Shown: one piece after another, positions 33,252 through 41,223 of the stretch
How positions within the stretch are numbered: position 1 is the stretch's first letter
How the letters are laid out: each line of letters begins with the position of its first letter
Assembly: GCF_049800955.1 (NCBI RefSeq)
Contig: NZ_JBNAGA010000002.1
Coordinates: 744,001-808,000 of the forward strand
DNA: 64,000 nucleotides
DNA from: JAKVBH01 sp049800955
GTDB taxonomy: Bacteria > Pseudomonadota > Alphaproteobacteria > Rhodobacterales > Rhodobacteraceae
Reading direction: 5' to 3'
Translations under genes and position numbers: made by a program
Notes under the pieces: generated by a model
The model's input: the letters and a program-made list of their open reading frames with translations, nothing else
Told to the model about the DNA's origin: nothing
Database searches by the model: none

Positions 33252-33752
33252 ATGCGCGCATTTTTGATATCGCTCTTTTTACTTTTCTCCGCAGGGGGGC
33301 TCACGGCGCAGGAAGCCAATGTCGGCTTTGGCACGGTGCAGGCCGATCCCGATGCCCCTGTCGAAGTCACGGCGGAGCAACTGAACGTCAGCCAGGAAAA
33401 CGGCGATGCCATTTTTACCGGCAATGTTGTGGTTGGTCAGGGCGAAATGCGGCTCAATGCGCCCAAGGTGCGCATCATATACGATGAGCAAGACGGCTCC
33501 GTTTCTCGTATGGAGGCCACCGGCGGTGTAACATTGGTGTCTGGTGCCGAGGCCGCGGAAGCGGAGCGTGCGGATTATAACGTGGGAAGTGGCATCATTG
33601 TCATGACAGGCAGTGTTTTGCTGACCCAGGGAAAGAATGCGCTCACGTCAGACCGTATGGAAGTGGATCTCAATGACAACACGGCTCGGATGACGGGCCG
33701 CGTCAAAACGGTTCTGTATCAAGGCGATACGACGAATGAGCAACAAAACTGA
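33252..33752 (+). CDS. lptA: LPS transport periplasmic protein LptA
   Basis: A 166-aa periplasmic bridge protein that carries lipopolysaccharide to the outer-membrane LptDE complex. A Sec signal peptide (MRAFLISLFLLFSAGGLTAQ, cleavage near residue 19) is followed by the OstA domain: VEVTAEQLNVSQENGDAIFTG, MRLNAPKVRIIYDEQ and ALTSDRMEVDLNDNTARMTG. Length is close to E. coli LptA (185 aa). It begins 4 bases after the lptC stop, and its stop overlaps the lptB start (TGATG), so the three are translationally coupled. Confidence 0.92.
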   Translation: MRAFLISLFLLFSAGGLTAQEANVGFGTVQADPDAPVEVTAEQLNVSQENGDAIFTGNVVVGQGEMRLNAPKVRIIYDEQDGSVSRMEATGGVTLVSGAEAAEAERADYNVGSGIIVMTGSVLLTQGKNALTSDRMEVDLNDNTARMTGRVKTVLYQGDTTNEQQN

Positions 33753-34510
33753 TGGCCCGCGCCAAGCTTGTGGTCGCTGAGGGCAAAGTGGGGTTGCGCA
33801 TTTCGAATTTGCGCAAGAGCTATCGCAAGCGCCTTGTGATCCGCGATGTCAGCATGGAGTTGAACCGCGGTGAGGTGGTTGCTCTTCTGGGCCCCAATGG
33901 GTCTGGCAAGACAACAACATTTTACGCAATCGCCGGTTTGGTCACCGCAGAGGGCGGTACGGTGTCCATCGACGGGCAGGATGTCACGTCACTGCCGATG
34001 TACCGACGCGCGAAGCTCGGAATTGGCTATTTGCCGCAAGAGATGTCGATCTTTCGCGGCCTGAGCGTCGAAAACAATATCTCAGCCATTCTCGATATCT
34101 CCTTGCGTGATCGGCACAAACGCCGCGAACGGCTTGAGGAGTTGCTCTCTGAATTCAGTATCGAACACCTTCGCCGAGCCCCGGCTTTGGCCTTGTCCGG
34201 CGGGGAGCGCAGGCGCGTTGAAATTGCGCGCTGTCTTGCCGCAGACCCTGCCTATCTTCTTCTGGACGAACCCTTTGCAGGCGTCGATCCTATCTCGGTT
34301 GGTGATATCCGCGCGCTTGTTTCGGATTTGAAGAAACGGGGCATCGGCGTCTTGATCACAGACCATAACGTTCGGGAAACATTGGAAATTGTGGATCGAG
34401 CCTACATTTTGCACGACGGCAAGGTCTTGATGTCCGGGACGCCTGACGACGTTGTTCAAAATGAGAATGTACGCCGGGTCTACCTGGGTGACAGCTTTCG
34501 GATATCTTGA
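33752..34510 (+). CDS. lptB: LPS export ABC transporter ATP-binding protein LptB
   Basis: A 252-aa cytosolic ATPase powering lipopolysaccharide extraction by LptFG. The Walker A motif is LLGPNGSGKTTTFY (residues 46-59). The Q-loop region is GYLPQEMSIFRGLSV, the signature LALSGGERRRVEIAR, Walker B YLLLDEPFAGVDP and the switch histidine LITDHNVRETL, all intact. The last residues VRRVYLGDSFRI are the LptB-specific tail. It shares one base with lptA. The lptFG permease genes are not in the window. In many Proteobacteria rpoN follows lptB; here it does not. Confidence 0.96.
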   Translation: MARAKLVVAEGKVGLRISNLRKSYRKRLVIRDVSMELNRGEVVALLGPNGSGKTTTFYAIAGLVTAEGGTVSIDGQDVTSLPMYRRAKLGIGYLPQEMSIFRGLSVENNISAILDISLRDRHKRRERLEELLSEFSIEHLRRAPALALSGGERRRVEIARCLAADPAYLLLDEPFAGVDPISVGDIRALVSDLKKRGIGVLITDHNVRETLEIVDRAYILHDGKVLMSGTPDDVVQNENVRRVYLGDSFRIS

Positions 34511-34724
34511 CTGTTAATCATTGTTTGATTGACAGGTAGAGCGCTTTTTCGTCCAATGTCGACATGGCAAAGTACGACGCCCTGCTTCAACTGCACCTAC
34601 TCCTCCGCAAGGGGACAATGGAATTGAAGCGATGGTCCACTGCGCCAAACTCCATCAGACATACGTGACTGTTGACGACCCGTGCGCCGTCGCAGGCTGT
34701 CTGACTCAAATGAAAGGAGACCCC

Positions 34725-35288
34725 ATGCGCTACCAGATTTCCGGAAAGCAGATCGATATTGGCGAAGCGTTACAGATCCATGTCAAAAACGAGCTGGGCG
34801 CGATTGTGCAAAAATACGCAGAGCGGCCGACGGACGCGACGATCATCTTCTCGAAAGCGGCTCATGAATTCATCTGCGAGGCAACGGTTCACTTATCGAC
34901 CGGGCTGACGGCCTCCGCGAAGGCGCATGCAACGGAAATCTATGCGGCATTCGACAGTTGCGGCGAGAAAATGGAAAAGCAGCTGAGGCGTTACAAACGC
35001 AGGTTGAAAGATCATCATCGGGAACGGGCAGAACCTGTTGAACTATCGGGCGGTTCTTCTTATATCCTCGCCGGTGACGAAGGTGATATCGAGTCGGAAC
35101 CCGATACGCTCACGCCGGTAATCGTCGCGGAAATGGAGACCAAAATCCCGTCACTGACCGTAGGCGAAGCGGTTATGCAAATGGAATTGGCGGGTGCACC
35201 GGTTTTGGTTTTTAGAAATGAGAAAAACAACGTGAACGTCGTCTATCGCCGGGATGATGGGAATGTTGGATGGATCGAGCCGGAATAG
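34725..35288 (+). CDS. hpf: long-form ribosome hibernation promoting factor
   Basis: A 187-aa HPF/RaiA protein of the long type. The N-terminal S30AE domain (about residues 1-105) begins MRYQISGKQIDIGEALQIHV and contains the basic helix FDSCGEKMEKQLRRYKRRLKDHH that sits in the 30S decoding region. The C-terminal domain (about 128-187: PSLTVGEAVMQMELAGAPVLVF) drives 100S ribosome dimerisation. It acts in stationary phase or stress. The ATG at 34725 follows AAAGGAGA; a longer frame from 34632 adds unrelated residues. Between lptB and this gene are 214 bases with a TTGACA at 34529-34534, a possible promoter, and no rpoN. Confidence 0.93.
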   Translation: MRYQISGKQIDIGEALQIHVKNELGAIVQKYAERPTDATIIFSKAAHEFICEATVHLSTGLTASAKAHATEIYAAFDSCGEKMEKQLRRYKRRLKDHHRERAEPVELSGGSSYILAGDEGDIESEPDTLTPVIVAEMETKIPSLTVGEAVMQMELAGAPVLVFRNEKNNVNVVYRRDDGNVGWIEPE

Positions 35289-35312
35289 GCTGGGTCTTGA
35301 GAGGTTGACCAG

Positions 35313-35777
35313 ATGGATCTATCGAGTTTGCTTCCTGCACGCGGTGTGAAGGTCATGTCGATGCCATCGAGCAAAAAGCGCTTGATGAACGAGATCGCCG
35401 AACTTGCGGCATCGACCTACGATCTGGACGCGTCTGTCGTACTTGAAGCACTTTTGGACAGAGAAAGTCTGGGGCCAACGGGTGTGGGGCAGGGCGTCGC
35501 ACTGCCACATGCGCGTCTGCCTGATCTGGAGCGTTGCGTGGGTGTGTTCATTCTCTTGGAGACGCCAATTGATTTTGATGCCGTCGATCGTCAGCCCGTT
35601 GATATCCTGTTTGGATTGTTCGCGCCGGAAGACGCCGGGGTGGAACATCTGAAAGCGCTGGCACTGGTGTCAAGAACACTGCGGGAAACAGCTTTTTGCA
35701 CGAAGCTACGTGCAAATTCGGACCCGGCGACGTTGCACGCCATTCTGACAGAAGGCGAAGACGTCAAGGCGGCCTAA
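35313..35777 (+). CDS. ptsN: nitrogen-type PTS enzyme IIA (EIIA-Ntr)
   Basis: A 154-aa phosphorylatable regulator of the nitrogen phosphotransferase system. The phospho-histidine is H66 in GQGVALPHARLPDLERCVG. The N-terminal NEIAELAASTYDLDASVVLEALLDRE and central FILLETPIDFDAVDRQPVDILFGLFAP are typical. Dephospho-EIIA-Ntr commonly adjusts potassium transport, carbon/nitrogen balance and envelope functions. It lies 24 bases after hpf, in the conserved lptB-(rpoN)-hpf-ptsN order, and ends with an intrinsic terminator. Confidence 0.94.
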   Translation: MDLSSLLPARGVKVMSMPSSKKRLMNEIAELAASTYDLDASVVLEALLDRESLGPTGVGQGVALPHARLPDLERCVGVFILLETPIDFDAVDRQPVDILFGLFAPEDAGVEHLKALALVSRTLRETAFCTKLRANSDPATLHAILTEGEDVKAA

Positions 35778-35797
35778 CGCGCTCGGATGTATCAAGG

Positions 35798-35826
35798 AAA
35801 GCCCTGCAAAAGTGCGGGGCTTTTTT
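35798..35826 (+). terminator. intrinsic terminator of the lpt-hpf-ptsN row
   Basis: An 11-bp stem (35798-35808 with 35813-35823, one T-G wobble) with a 4-base loop and a T6 run (35821-35826). The T run reaches into the stop codon of the convergent sulfotransferase gene at 35825. The stem could also serve the minus-strand glycan genes. Confidence 0.85.
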
Positions 35827-37255
35827 ATGCGAAATCCCTGAATCCAAACGAGATATAGTCACGCTGATAGGCAGCGCGTGTCAGCGCTTCAATCTCTTCG
35901 TCATAGATATCCGTCAACGTGTAGGGCGCCACGTCTTGCGCAGCCATAAAAGGTACATGGCGTTCACAGCCCGCGGCTTGGGCCAGGGCTGGCAGGGCTT
36001 GTTCCAGTTCCGTCTCTCTCAAGACGACATCTGGCGTTGCGAAATCCGCCATGCCTTGGAGGGCCGCGGTTTGCGTGCACCAATGTGCATCAACGCGGAT
36101 TGCCGTTTGGCCATTAAGATTTTGTTGGAGAAACGCAAGAAAGCTCTTGAAAGCTGTGCGATGCGCGTCCGCATCGTAGCCAGACATGTCGCACTGCTCA
36201 TCCGGCAAGTTCACCCCAAACCGATTAACGAGTTTGCGGCGCAGCTGTTTGTAAGAGCCTTGGCCGGTGTTCAAAATCTTGTCGCAAAACGCGGTGTGGG
36301 CGCGCAAGACAGGATGGCGTAGCACGCAAAAGCGCCGGTGGCCCGGATGCGCGCGCATCCATTGTCTGAGTGTCTTTTGGTTGAAGTCAGAGAGTAAAGC
36401 AGCCACACCCGTTTCATCCAGTGACGCGAGCCAAGCGCAAACAGCTTTTTCCGGCCCGCTTCGAATGGGCATGTACATCACCGACGCCTTCGCAGCGGCG
36501 ACGTATCCGGGCACAACGGGTCCGCGTCTGGGCTCGAAATTGGGTGTCCGCGTGAGGTCAAACCGATCAAACCGCGACAAAGCCTGTTCCATCGCGTCGA
36601 AGTTTTCGACCTTCTGGGAGAGCGGAGCAGGGTTTTGCCGCTTCATTTTGGAATCGAGGCTGTACAGATGTGCGTCGATCCCGAGCCAAAGGGCCAGGCC
36701 ATTCATGACATCCAGTGAGTTCAGATCATCATAGCCCACGTAAAATGGTGTCTGTCCGCGCGTTTGCAGGGCGTTGAGCAGGGTGATCTGGAATGTTTGA
36801 AGTGCAGCGACATGCGTTTCAAATTCCTTGGCGTCAAAGCGGGCTTTGGCGTCTTTGCGCTTGGCTACATCAGTGAGCTTCCATTGATCTGTGGCTTGGG
36901 CGATCTTCCAGCTCACGTAGCTGTCGATCGGATTGCGCGTCAAAACGATCTTGGCACACCGTGGATCATCCAGCATCGGCTGCAGGATGCGCGGATCATG
37001 GTCGTGGAAATACCGAAAACCGGCGAGCTGGCCGAATTGAGACTTGATGCGCTCTAACAGTGATACGGGATCTCTGTCACGCTCAGCTTGCGTCATCCCC
37101 AGAACTTCAGTGCGATTTGGATAGGCAATGAAGTAGGGGTTGAATACCTCACCCAAACAACTGATGCCGTCAAACAGGTTCAGGTTCGCCTCAAGGAAAT
37201 TTGAGCCCGTGCGCATCTCGGCGAAGACGACGAAGTAGTCGAACGGCGCAGTCAT
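35825..37255 (-). CDS. double-domain sulfotransferase (tandem fusion)
   Basis: A 476-aa protein that looks like two sulfotransferases in one chain. The N-terminal unit has a phosphosulfate-loop region FAEMRTGSNFLEANL (about residues 11-25, Stf0-like) and a 3'-phosphate site KIVLTRNPIDSYVSWK (102-117). The C-terminal unit has SVMYMPIRSGPEKAVCAWLA (258-277) in the loop position and FCVLRHPVLRAHTAFCDKI (309-327) as a second 3'-phosphate site. The C-terminal loop is divergent, so that half may be weakly active or inactive. It lies 3 bases after the GT14-like gene B in the glycan operon and is the last gene. The likely substrate is the glycan made by the upstream enzymes. Confidence 0.75.
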   Translation of the reverse strand: MTAPFDYFVVFAEMRTGSNFLEANLNLFDGISCLGEVFNPYFIAYPNRTEVLGMTQAERDRDPVSLLERIKSQFGQLAGFRYFHDHDPRILQPMLDDPRCAKIVLTRNPIDSYVSWKIAQATDQWKLTDVAKRKDAKARFDAKEFETHVAALQTFQITLLNALQTRGQTPFYVGYDDLNSLDVMNGLALWLGIDAHLYSLDSKMKRQNPAPLSQKVENFDAMEQALSRFDRFDLTRTPNFEPRRGPVVPGYVAAAKASVMYMPIRSGPEKAVCAWLASLDETGVAALLSDFNQKTLRQWMRAHPGHRRFCVLRHPVLRAHTAFCDKILNTGQGSYKQLRRKLVNRFGVNLPDEQCDMSGYDADAHRTAFKSFLAFLQQNLNGQTAIRVDAHWCTQTAALQGMADFATPDVVLRETELEQALPALAQAAGCERHVPFMAAQDVAPYTLTDIYDEEIEALTRAAYQRDYISFGFRDFA

Positions 37256-37258
37256 CTG

Positions 37259-38959
37259 TTACTTCACCAGATAGGGTTTGCGTGGTTGGGGTGTCCGGCC
37301 TTGATGGGGCAACGGATCAACGGGGAAATCGCCCATGAGATAGGGATGCATGCCCTGATTTTTAAGATTTTGCAGGAATTGGCCGAAGCCTGCGAGATCA
37401 ATCATGCGGGGGACTTCCGCCAAACGACGCGTGGGCCGCACGGTGATTTCATCGATAATGCTCTGCAATGGTTCCATCGGGCTTTCGATGAACTCCGCCA
37501 TGGTCCAGATGCGCACCCGCGCCTTGGCATAGGGCGAGCGGTAGGCGTCGAGGGCTTTTGCCTCGATGCGTTGCAGGTGCGCCGCCTGCTGCCGCAGTTC
37601 CGCGAAGTCGGAGTTGGATTTGAAAAGCGGAACGGCCCAGGCCCCTGAAATCACGGCGATTTGGGCATTTGGATCTTTCGCAACATCCCAGACGATGTCC
37701 TGATTATCGGCGGGGCCATACTGAAAGCACTGCCGTTCGCCGCGTGTGTTCCAAATCAGGTTGGTCAGGAACGCGCGGGGATTGGCGTCCCGGAGCATCG
37801 CGGTATCACAAAGAGCACCGTTCATCACGCTTTGCTGGTCTGCAAATTCCGCACGATCCGGGCCATAAAGATGTCCATGAACCCGTGCGCCAGTTGCTTT
37901 GGCAAGCCAAGGTTCGAAATCCTCAAACAGTTCGGTAAACCCTTGGAATAGCGAGTATTCTCCCGCGGTCACGCCGTTTTCCCAATCTTCGTTGGGAAAG
38001 CGCGAATGCATGTAGAGGCCGGGGCGGCCTCTGGTGCGTCTCTCGACGGCTTTGGCAAAGATGCGATCAATCTTGCCGGGGTTTGGTTCCGTGCTTTTCA
38101 TGGCACCATCGGGATCGGTCAGAAAAGCGCGATAGAGGCCCTCGGCATGCGGCCAGATTTTCCGGGCGACAAAGCAATCGGAGCGCCGCAGCAGCTGCAA
38201 GTGATCATCATAGAAAATGTGGGGTTTGCCCTGAAAATCGAATTTGGAAAGGGTCAGCGACCGGCTTTCTATTTGCGTGCTGTAGAGGCGGGCGAGGGTT
38301 TGGTAATAGCTTTCATCGGGAATCCAGACGCGTTTGAAATATGCGTCATAGCGTGGCCGATCCGGGTCTTGTAAAATGGCGCTCAGGGTTTGGCGCGTGA
38401 GACACCACCATTGGCTGCCCATATGGGGGACAAGGTCATTGGGAATACGCCGCGCATAGCCAAGCCGTCTTTGGATAGAAACGAATTTATCGAACAAATA
38501 CCTATGCTTACGCCAACTGAACGGGAAGCGAAGGGTGAAGCGTTCGGCATCCAAGCCCCCAACTGTCCAAGGCACATCGGCCGTCGTCGCGCTTTCTATG
38601 AAATCAACGCGAGGACGGGCGGCTAGATAGTCAACGAGCTCTTCTACGGGGCGTAATGGCAGGCAGGACCCGGAGGCCAAGTAGACGTGCCGCACATCTG
38701 AAAACTCCCGCAGCAATTGCTCGCTTGCAGCCTGCGATGCGGCGACGATGCCCCATGTGCCCCATTCACAGCGGAAGCGCCGCGAAAACTGGATATGCGG
38801 AATGTCTGACAAGGCCTGGACAAATGCGCGATAGGCCTCTCGCCGCACGTTTTTATCAACATGGATCACGACGGGGCACCCGGCCTGCGCCCAGTGCCGC
38901 GCGACTTGTTCCGCGCGGCCCAGTGCCGTGTGGCACAACATGACGACCCCGAGGCTCAC
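37259..38959 (-). CDS. GT14-like beta-1,6-N-acetylglucosaminyltransferase family protein (copy B)
   Basis: A 566-aa protein. The N-terminal part (about residues 1-260) shares a motif set with copy A at 22717-24294: GVVMLCHTALGRAEQ, HVYLASGSCLPLRP, RVDFIESATT, HMGSQWWCLTRQT and RVWIPDESYYQTLARLY. The C-terminal half differs from copy A (MHSRFPNEDWENGVTAGEYSL, AQIAVISGAWAVPLFKSNSDF) and recalls a Rhodobacterales-associated DUF5927 domain, number from memory. The start is GTG or in-frame near 38959, overlapping the preceding glycosyltransferase. It is followed 3 bases later by the double sulfotransferase. It probably transfers a sugar onto a surface polysaccharide. Confidence 0.78.
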   Translation of the reverse strand: MSLGVVMLCHTALGRAEQVARHWAQAGCPVVIHVDKNVRREAYRAFVQALSDIPHIQFSRRFRCEWGTWGIVAASQAASEQLLREFSDVRHVYLASGSCLPLRPVEELVDYLAARPRVDFIESATTADVPWTVGGLDAERFTLRFPFSWRKHRYLFDKFVSIQRRLGYARRIPNDLVPHMGSQWWCLTRQTLSAILQDPDRPRYDAYFKRVWIPDESYYQTLARLYSTQIESRSLTLSKFDFQGKPHIFYDDHLQLLRRSDCFVARKIWPHAEGLYRAFLTDPDGAMKSTEPNPGKIDRIFAKAVERRTRGRPGLYMHSRFPNEDWENGVTAGEYSLFQGFTELFEDFEPWLAKATGARVHGHLYGPDRAEFADQQSVMNGALCDTAMLRDANPRAFLTNLIWNTRGERQCFQYGPADNQDIVWDVAKDPNAQIAVISGAWAVPLFKSNSDFAELRQQAAHLQRIEAKALDAYRSPYAKARVRIWTMAEFIESPMEPLQSIIDEITVRPTRRLAEVPRMIDLAGFGQFLQNLKNQGMHPYLMGDFPVDPLPHQGRTPQPRKPYLVK

Positions 38960-39990
38960 GCCCAGTTCCCTTTTGACATAAGGCCCAATATCTCCAACTG
39001 TCGCCAGTTGATGTATTTCTCAGACCATTTGCACCACAAGTCAGGGTTATCCTGCACCGTCGCGGCATAGGCCTTGTATTCAACCGAACCGGCGTAGTGC
39101 TGTTTGCGTTCAAGCTCTTCGAGGGCTTTTTCAGAGAACGTATCGAGGAACTTGGTATGTAGCAAAACCCCGGATGCTTTTTCGCCGCCCCATTCGTCAT
39201 AGACGAGGTTCAACCCCCGTGGCAGCAGCATATGTGTTGAGCTGACATAGGCGTAGCGGCTATTCCATTTGACCAACGGAATCTTGTTGAGCGCCGGCGC
39301 TTTCTTAGGGCTTTCTTTGAAGAAAACGCGGGCGCGTGGGCCGCCCTGTATCCAAAGATTGCCAAATCGGGAGTTGCGTTCAATCGTGTAGTTCCCGGGA
39401 TCAAACCAATTGGCGATCTCGAGGGGGTTCTGTCCGGTTTGGTAAGGCTGCGCGTTGATCGGGCCTTTGGGGTACATGTCCAGCAACATTGCTGAAAAAG
39501 ACTTGATGGATGATGCATCCAACCAATCGGTCAATGCACGCAGCGGCCGGGTATCGCAAAAAGGATAGAGGAAAAACTCGTCGGGATCCACGGTCAGCAC
39601 CCAGTGTCCATGAGCATATTTCATGCACAGCCAGTTGAGCCAATCGACACCAAATCGCGCGCGCTTGTAGCTGGCATTGGTTTGCCAGACTGACACATCG
39701 CTTTGCTCGGCAAGGTAATCCAATGAGCCATCATCGCTGCCGTTGTCGACAAAGAAGAAATGGTTCACGCCTTGATCGCGATAATACTTGAGGAAGTAAG
39801 GCAGGCGCCGGAATTCATTGCGCTGTGTGCACATCACGAAAATATCGCCGGGGCGGATTTGATCCGTCCGGTCTGCGACGCAGCGCAGCTCGCGCGATTT
39901 GCGCATGGCGCGCAATCGCCAGCGTTTACGCTGCAGCCGAAGGCGATATGACTGCCATAGGCCCACCTGCCAATGTCTCCTTGGCGACAC
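38956..39990 (-). CDS. glycosyltransferase family 2-type protein with DPDEF motif
   Basis: A 344-aa cytosolic or membrane-associated glycosyltransferase of the Glyco_tranf_2_4 (GT-A fold) type. Marks are GDIFVMCTQRNEFRRLPYFLKYYRDQG, HFFFVDNGSDDGSLDYL and the metal-binding WVLTVDPDEFFLYPF. The N-terminal 35 residues are strongly basic. The start is GTG at 39990, without a strong ribosome site. Its stop overlaps the start region of GT14-like copy B by 4 bases. It lies 18 bases downstream of the GT4 gene in the glycan operon. Donor and acceptor are unknown. Confidence 0.8.
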   Translation of the reverse strand: MSPRRHWQVGLWQSYRLRLQRKRWRLRAMRKSRELRCVADRTDQIRPGDIFVMCTQRNEFRRLPYFLKYYRDQGVNHFFFVDNGSDDGSLDYLAEQSDVSVWQTNASYKRARFGVDWLNWLCMKYAHGHWVLTVDPDEFFLYPFCDTRPLRALTDWLDASSIKSFSAMLLDMYPKGPINAQPYQTGQNPLEIANWFDPGNYTIERNSRFGNLWIQGGPRARVFFKESPKKAPALNKIPLVKWNSRYAYVSSTHMLLPRGLNLVYDEWGGEKASGVLLHTKFLDTFSEKALEELERKQHYAGSVEYKAYAATVQDNPDLWCKWSEKYINWRQLEILGLMSKGNWA

Positions 39991-40008
39991 TCAATGGCGT
40001 TGTGGCTA

Positions 40009-41202
40009 TCAAGTCAACATTAAGACAATGTTGAAATGCTCCGCCCAGGATGGCGGCACAAACGCCTTGGGTTTATATCGCTGCTCTGCCAGTTCTTCTA
40101 TTTTCTGGCGCCAACGATAAGGCTCTGAGACTGTTTCGTAAATGGGGATGTCGCCCAAGACTTCCTTCAGAACCGGCAGATCATTGGCAAGCACAGGGAC
40201 ACCAAGGGCCGCTGCTTCAACCGGAGGCAATCCAAAGCCCTCCAAATGAGACGGGAAGAGCAGAGCTTGAGACCCTTCAAGCAGTGTCGTCATGCTGCCA
40301 TCCGAGAGACCTGCGATCTCCTTGACCTGATCGGGTTTGGCATCCAGCTTGCGAAAAACCTCTTCGTTGTTCCAGCCACGGGTGCCCGCGATAGCCAGTA
40401 AAGGCGCGTTTGGCCCCATTTCGGCCCAAAGGTCCAGAAGAAAGCCATGGTTTTTGCGTGGTTCAATCGTGCTCAGGCAGACGAAATAGGGGGCATCAAT
40501 CCGAAATTGAGGTGGGAGCGGCTCGGGCTCTGTCAGAGTGACGCCGAGATGTGCGACAACGCAATCGTGGGTTTTTGACAGAAAGCGCTCGCTGCGATCA
40601 CGCGTGTCGGCGGAATTGTAGATGATTAGGTCAGCATGGGCATCAACCCGACGTAAAAACCGTTTGAAGGCCTCTGCGGCGCCTGAACGCTGCCATTGGG
40701 GCGCTTCCAGTGGAATAACGTCGTGCACCAAAACACTGACCTTTGCCTTGCAATGTACCAAGGCAGACAGGACGCGATCGGTGAAGTTCGAGTGGCCCAC
40801 ATTGATGTAGCGGACGCCGTCCGGCAGGTGGCGCGTCAGCATGCGCCGCAAGCGCTGTGGCAGGCATCTTGCGATGGCATGGCGCCGCGCTGTCGCTTCT
40901 GCGCGCCGTATGCGCATGTCCCGGTGGGGTGCGGCGCGCCCCAATGCGTCCAGCGGATCAAAAGACCCTGTCTTAAAGGCCGAGGCCATGGCCTGAGCGC
41001 CTTGCTTATCGAGGAGGACATAGCCGAGACGCGTGCGCGCGAAGGCGAACATTTCGCCATCGCGTTTGGTCAACTCCGTCAAATACGCAAATTCAACGCG
41101 GTCGATGCCGGTCATTGTCCGACCTGCGCGCCGCAAGAGACGTGTGATGTCTAAAAGACGCGTCACGGTTGGGCAGCTCGCGTTGCGCGGCGCGTGTCGC
41201 AC
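40009..41202 (-). CDS. glycosyltransferase family 4 (GT-B) protein
   Basis: A 397-aa retaining glycosyltransferase of the mannosyl/glucosyltransferase GT4 group. The C-terminal Rossmann half carries FVCLSTIEPRKNHGFLLDLW, LLAIAGTRGWNNEEV and the nucleotide-sugar site LLFPSHLEGFGLPPVEAAALGVPVLA, with the EX7E glutamates E(GFGLPPV)E. The N-terminal part starts RLLDITRLLRRAGRTMTGIDRVEF, a form I have seen in O-antigen and capsule clusters. The first start is GTG at 41202; a GTG at 41166 would also retain the conserved part. It lies 21 bases after galU in the minus-strand glycan operon. Confidence 0.85.
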   Translation of the reverse strand: MRHAPRNASCPTVTRLLDITRLLRRAGRTMTGIDRVEFAYLTELTKRDGEMFAFARTRLGYVLLDKQGAQAMASAFKTGSFDPLDALGRAAPHRDMRIRRAEATARRHAIARCLPQRLRRMLTRHLPDGVRYINVGHSNFTDRVLSALVHCKAKVSVLVHDVIPLEAPQWQRSGAAEAFKRFLRRVDAHADLIIYNSADTRDRSERFLSKTHDCVVAHLGVTLTEPEPLPPQFRIDAPYFVCLSTIEPRKNHGFLLDLWAEMGPNAPLLAIAGTRGWNNEEVFRKLDAKPDQVKEIAGLSDGSMTTLLEGSQALLFPSHLEGFGLPPVEAAALGVPVLANDLPVLKEVLGDIPIYETVSEPYRWRQKIEELAEQRYKPKAFVPPSWAEHFNIVLMLT

Positions 41203-41223
41203 CCACGCCGCCCGGTGACGGGA

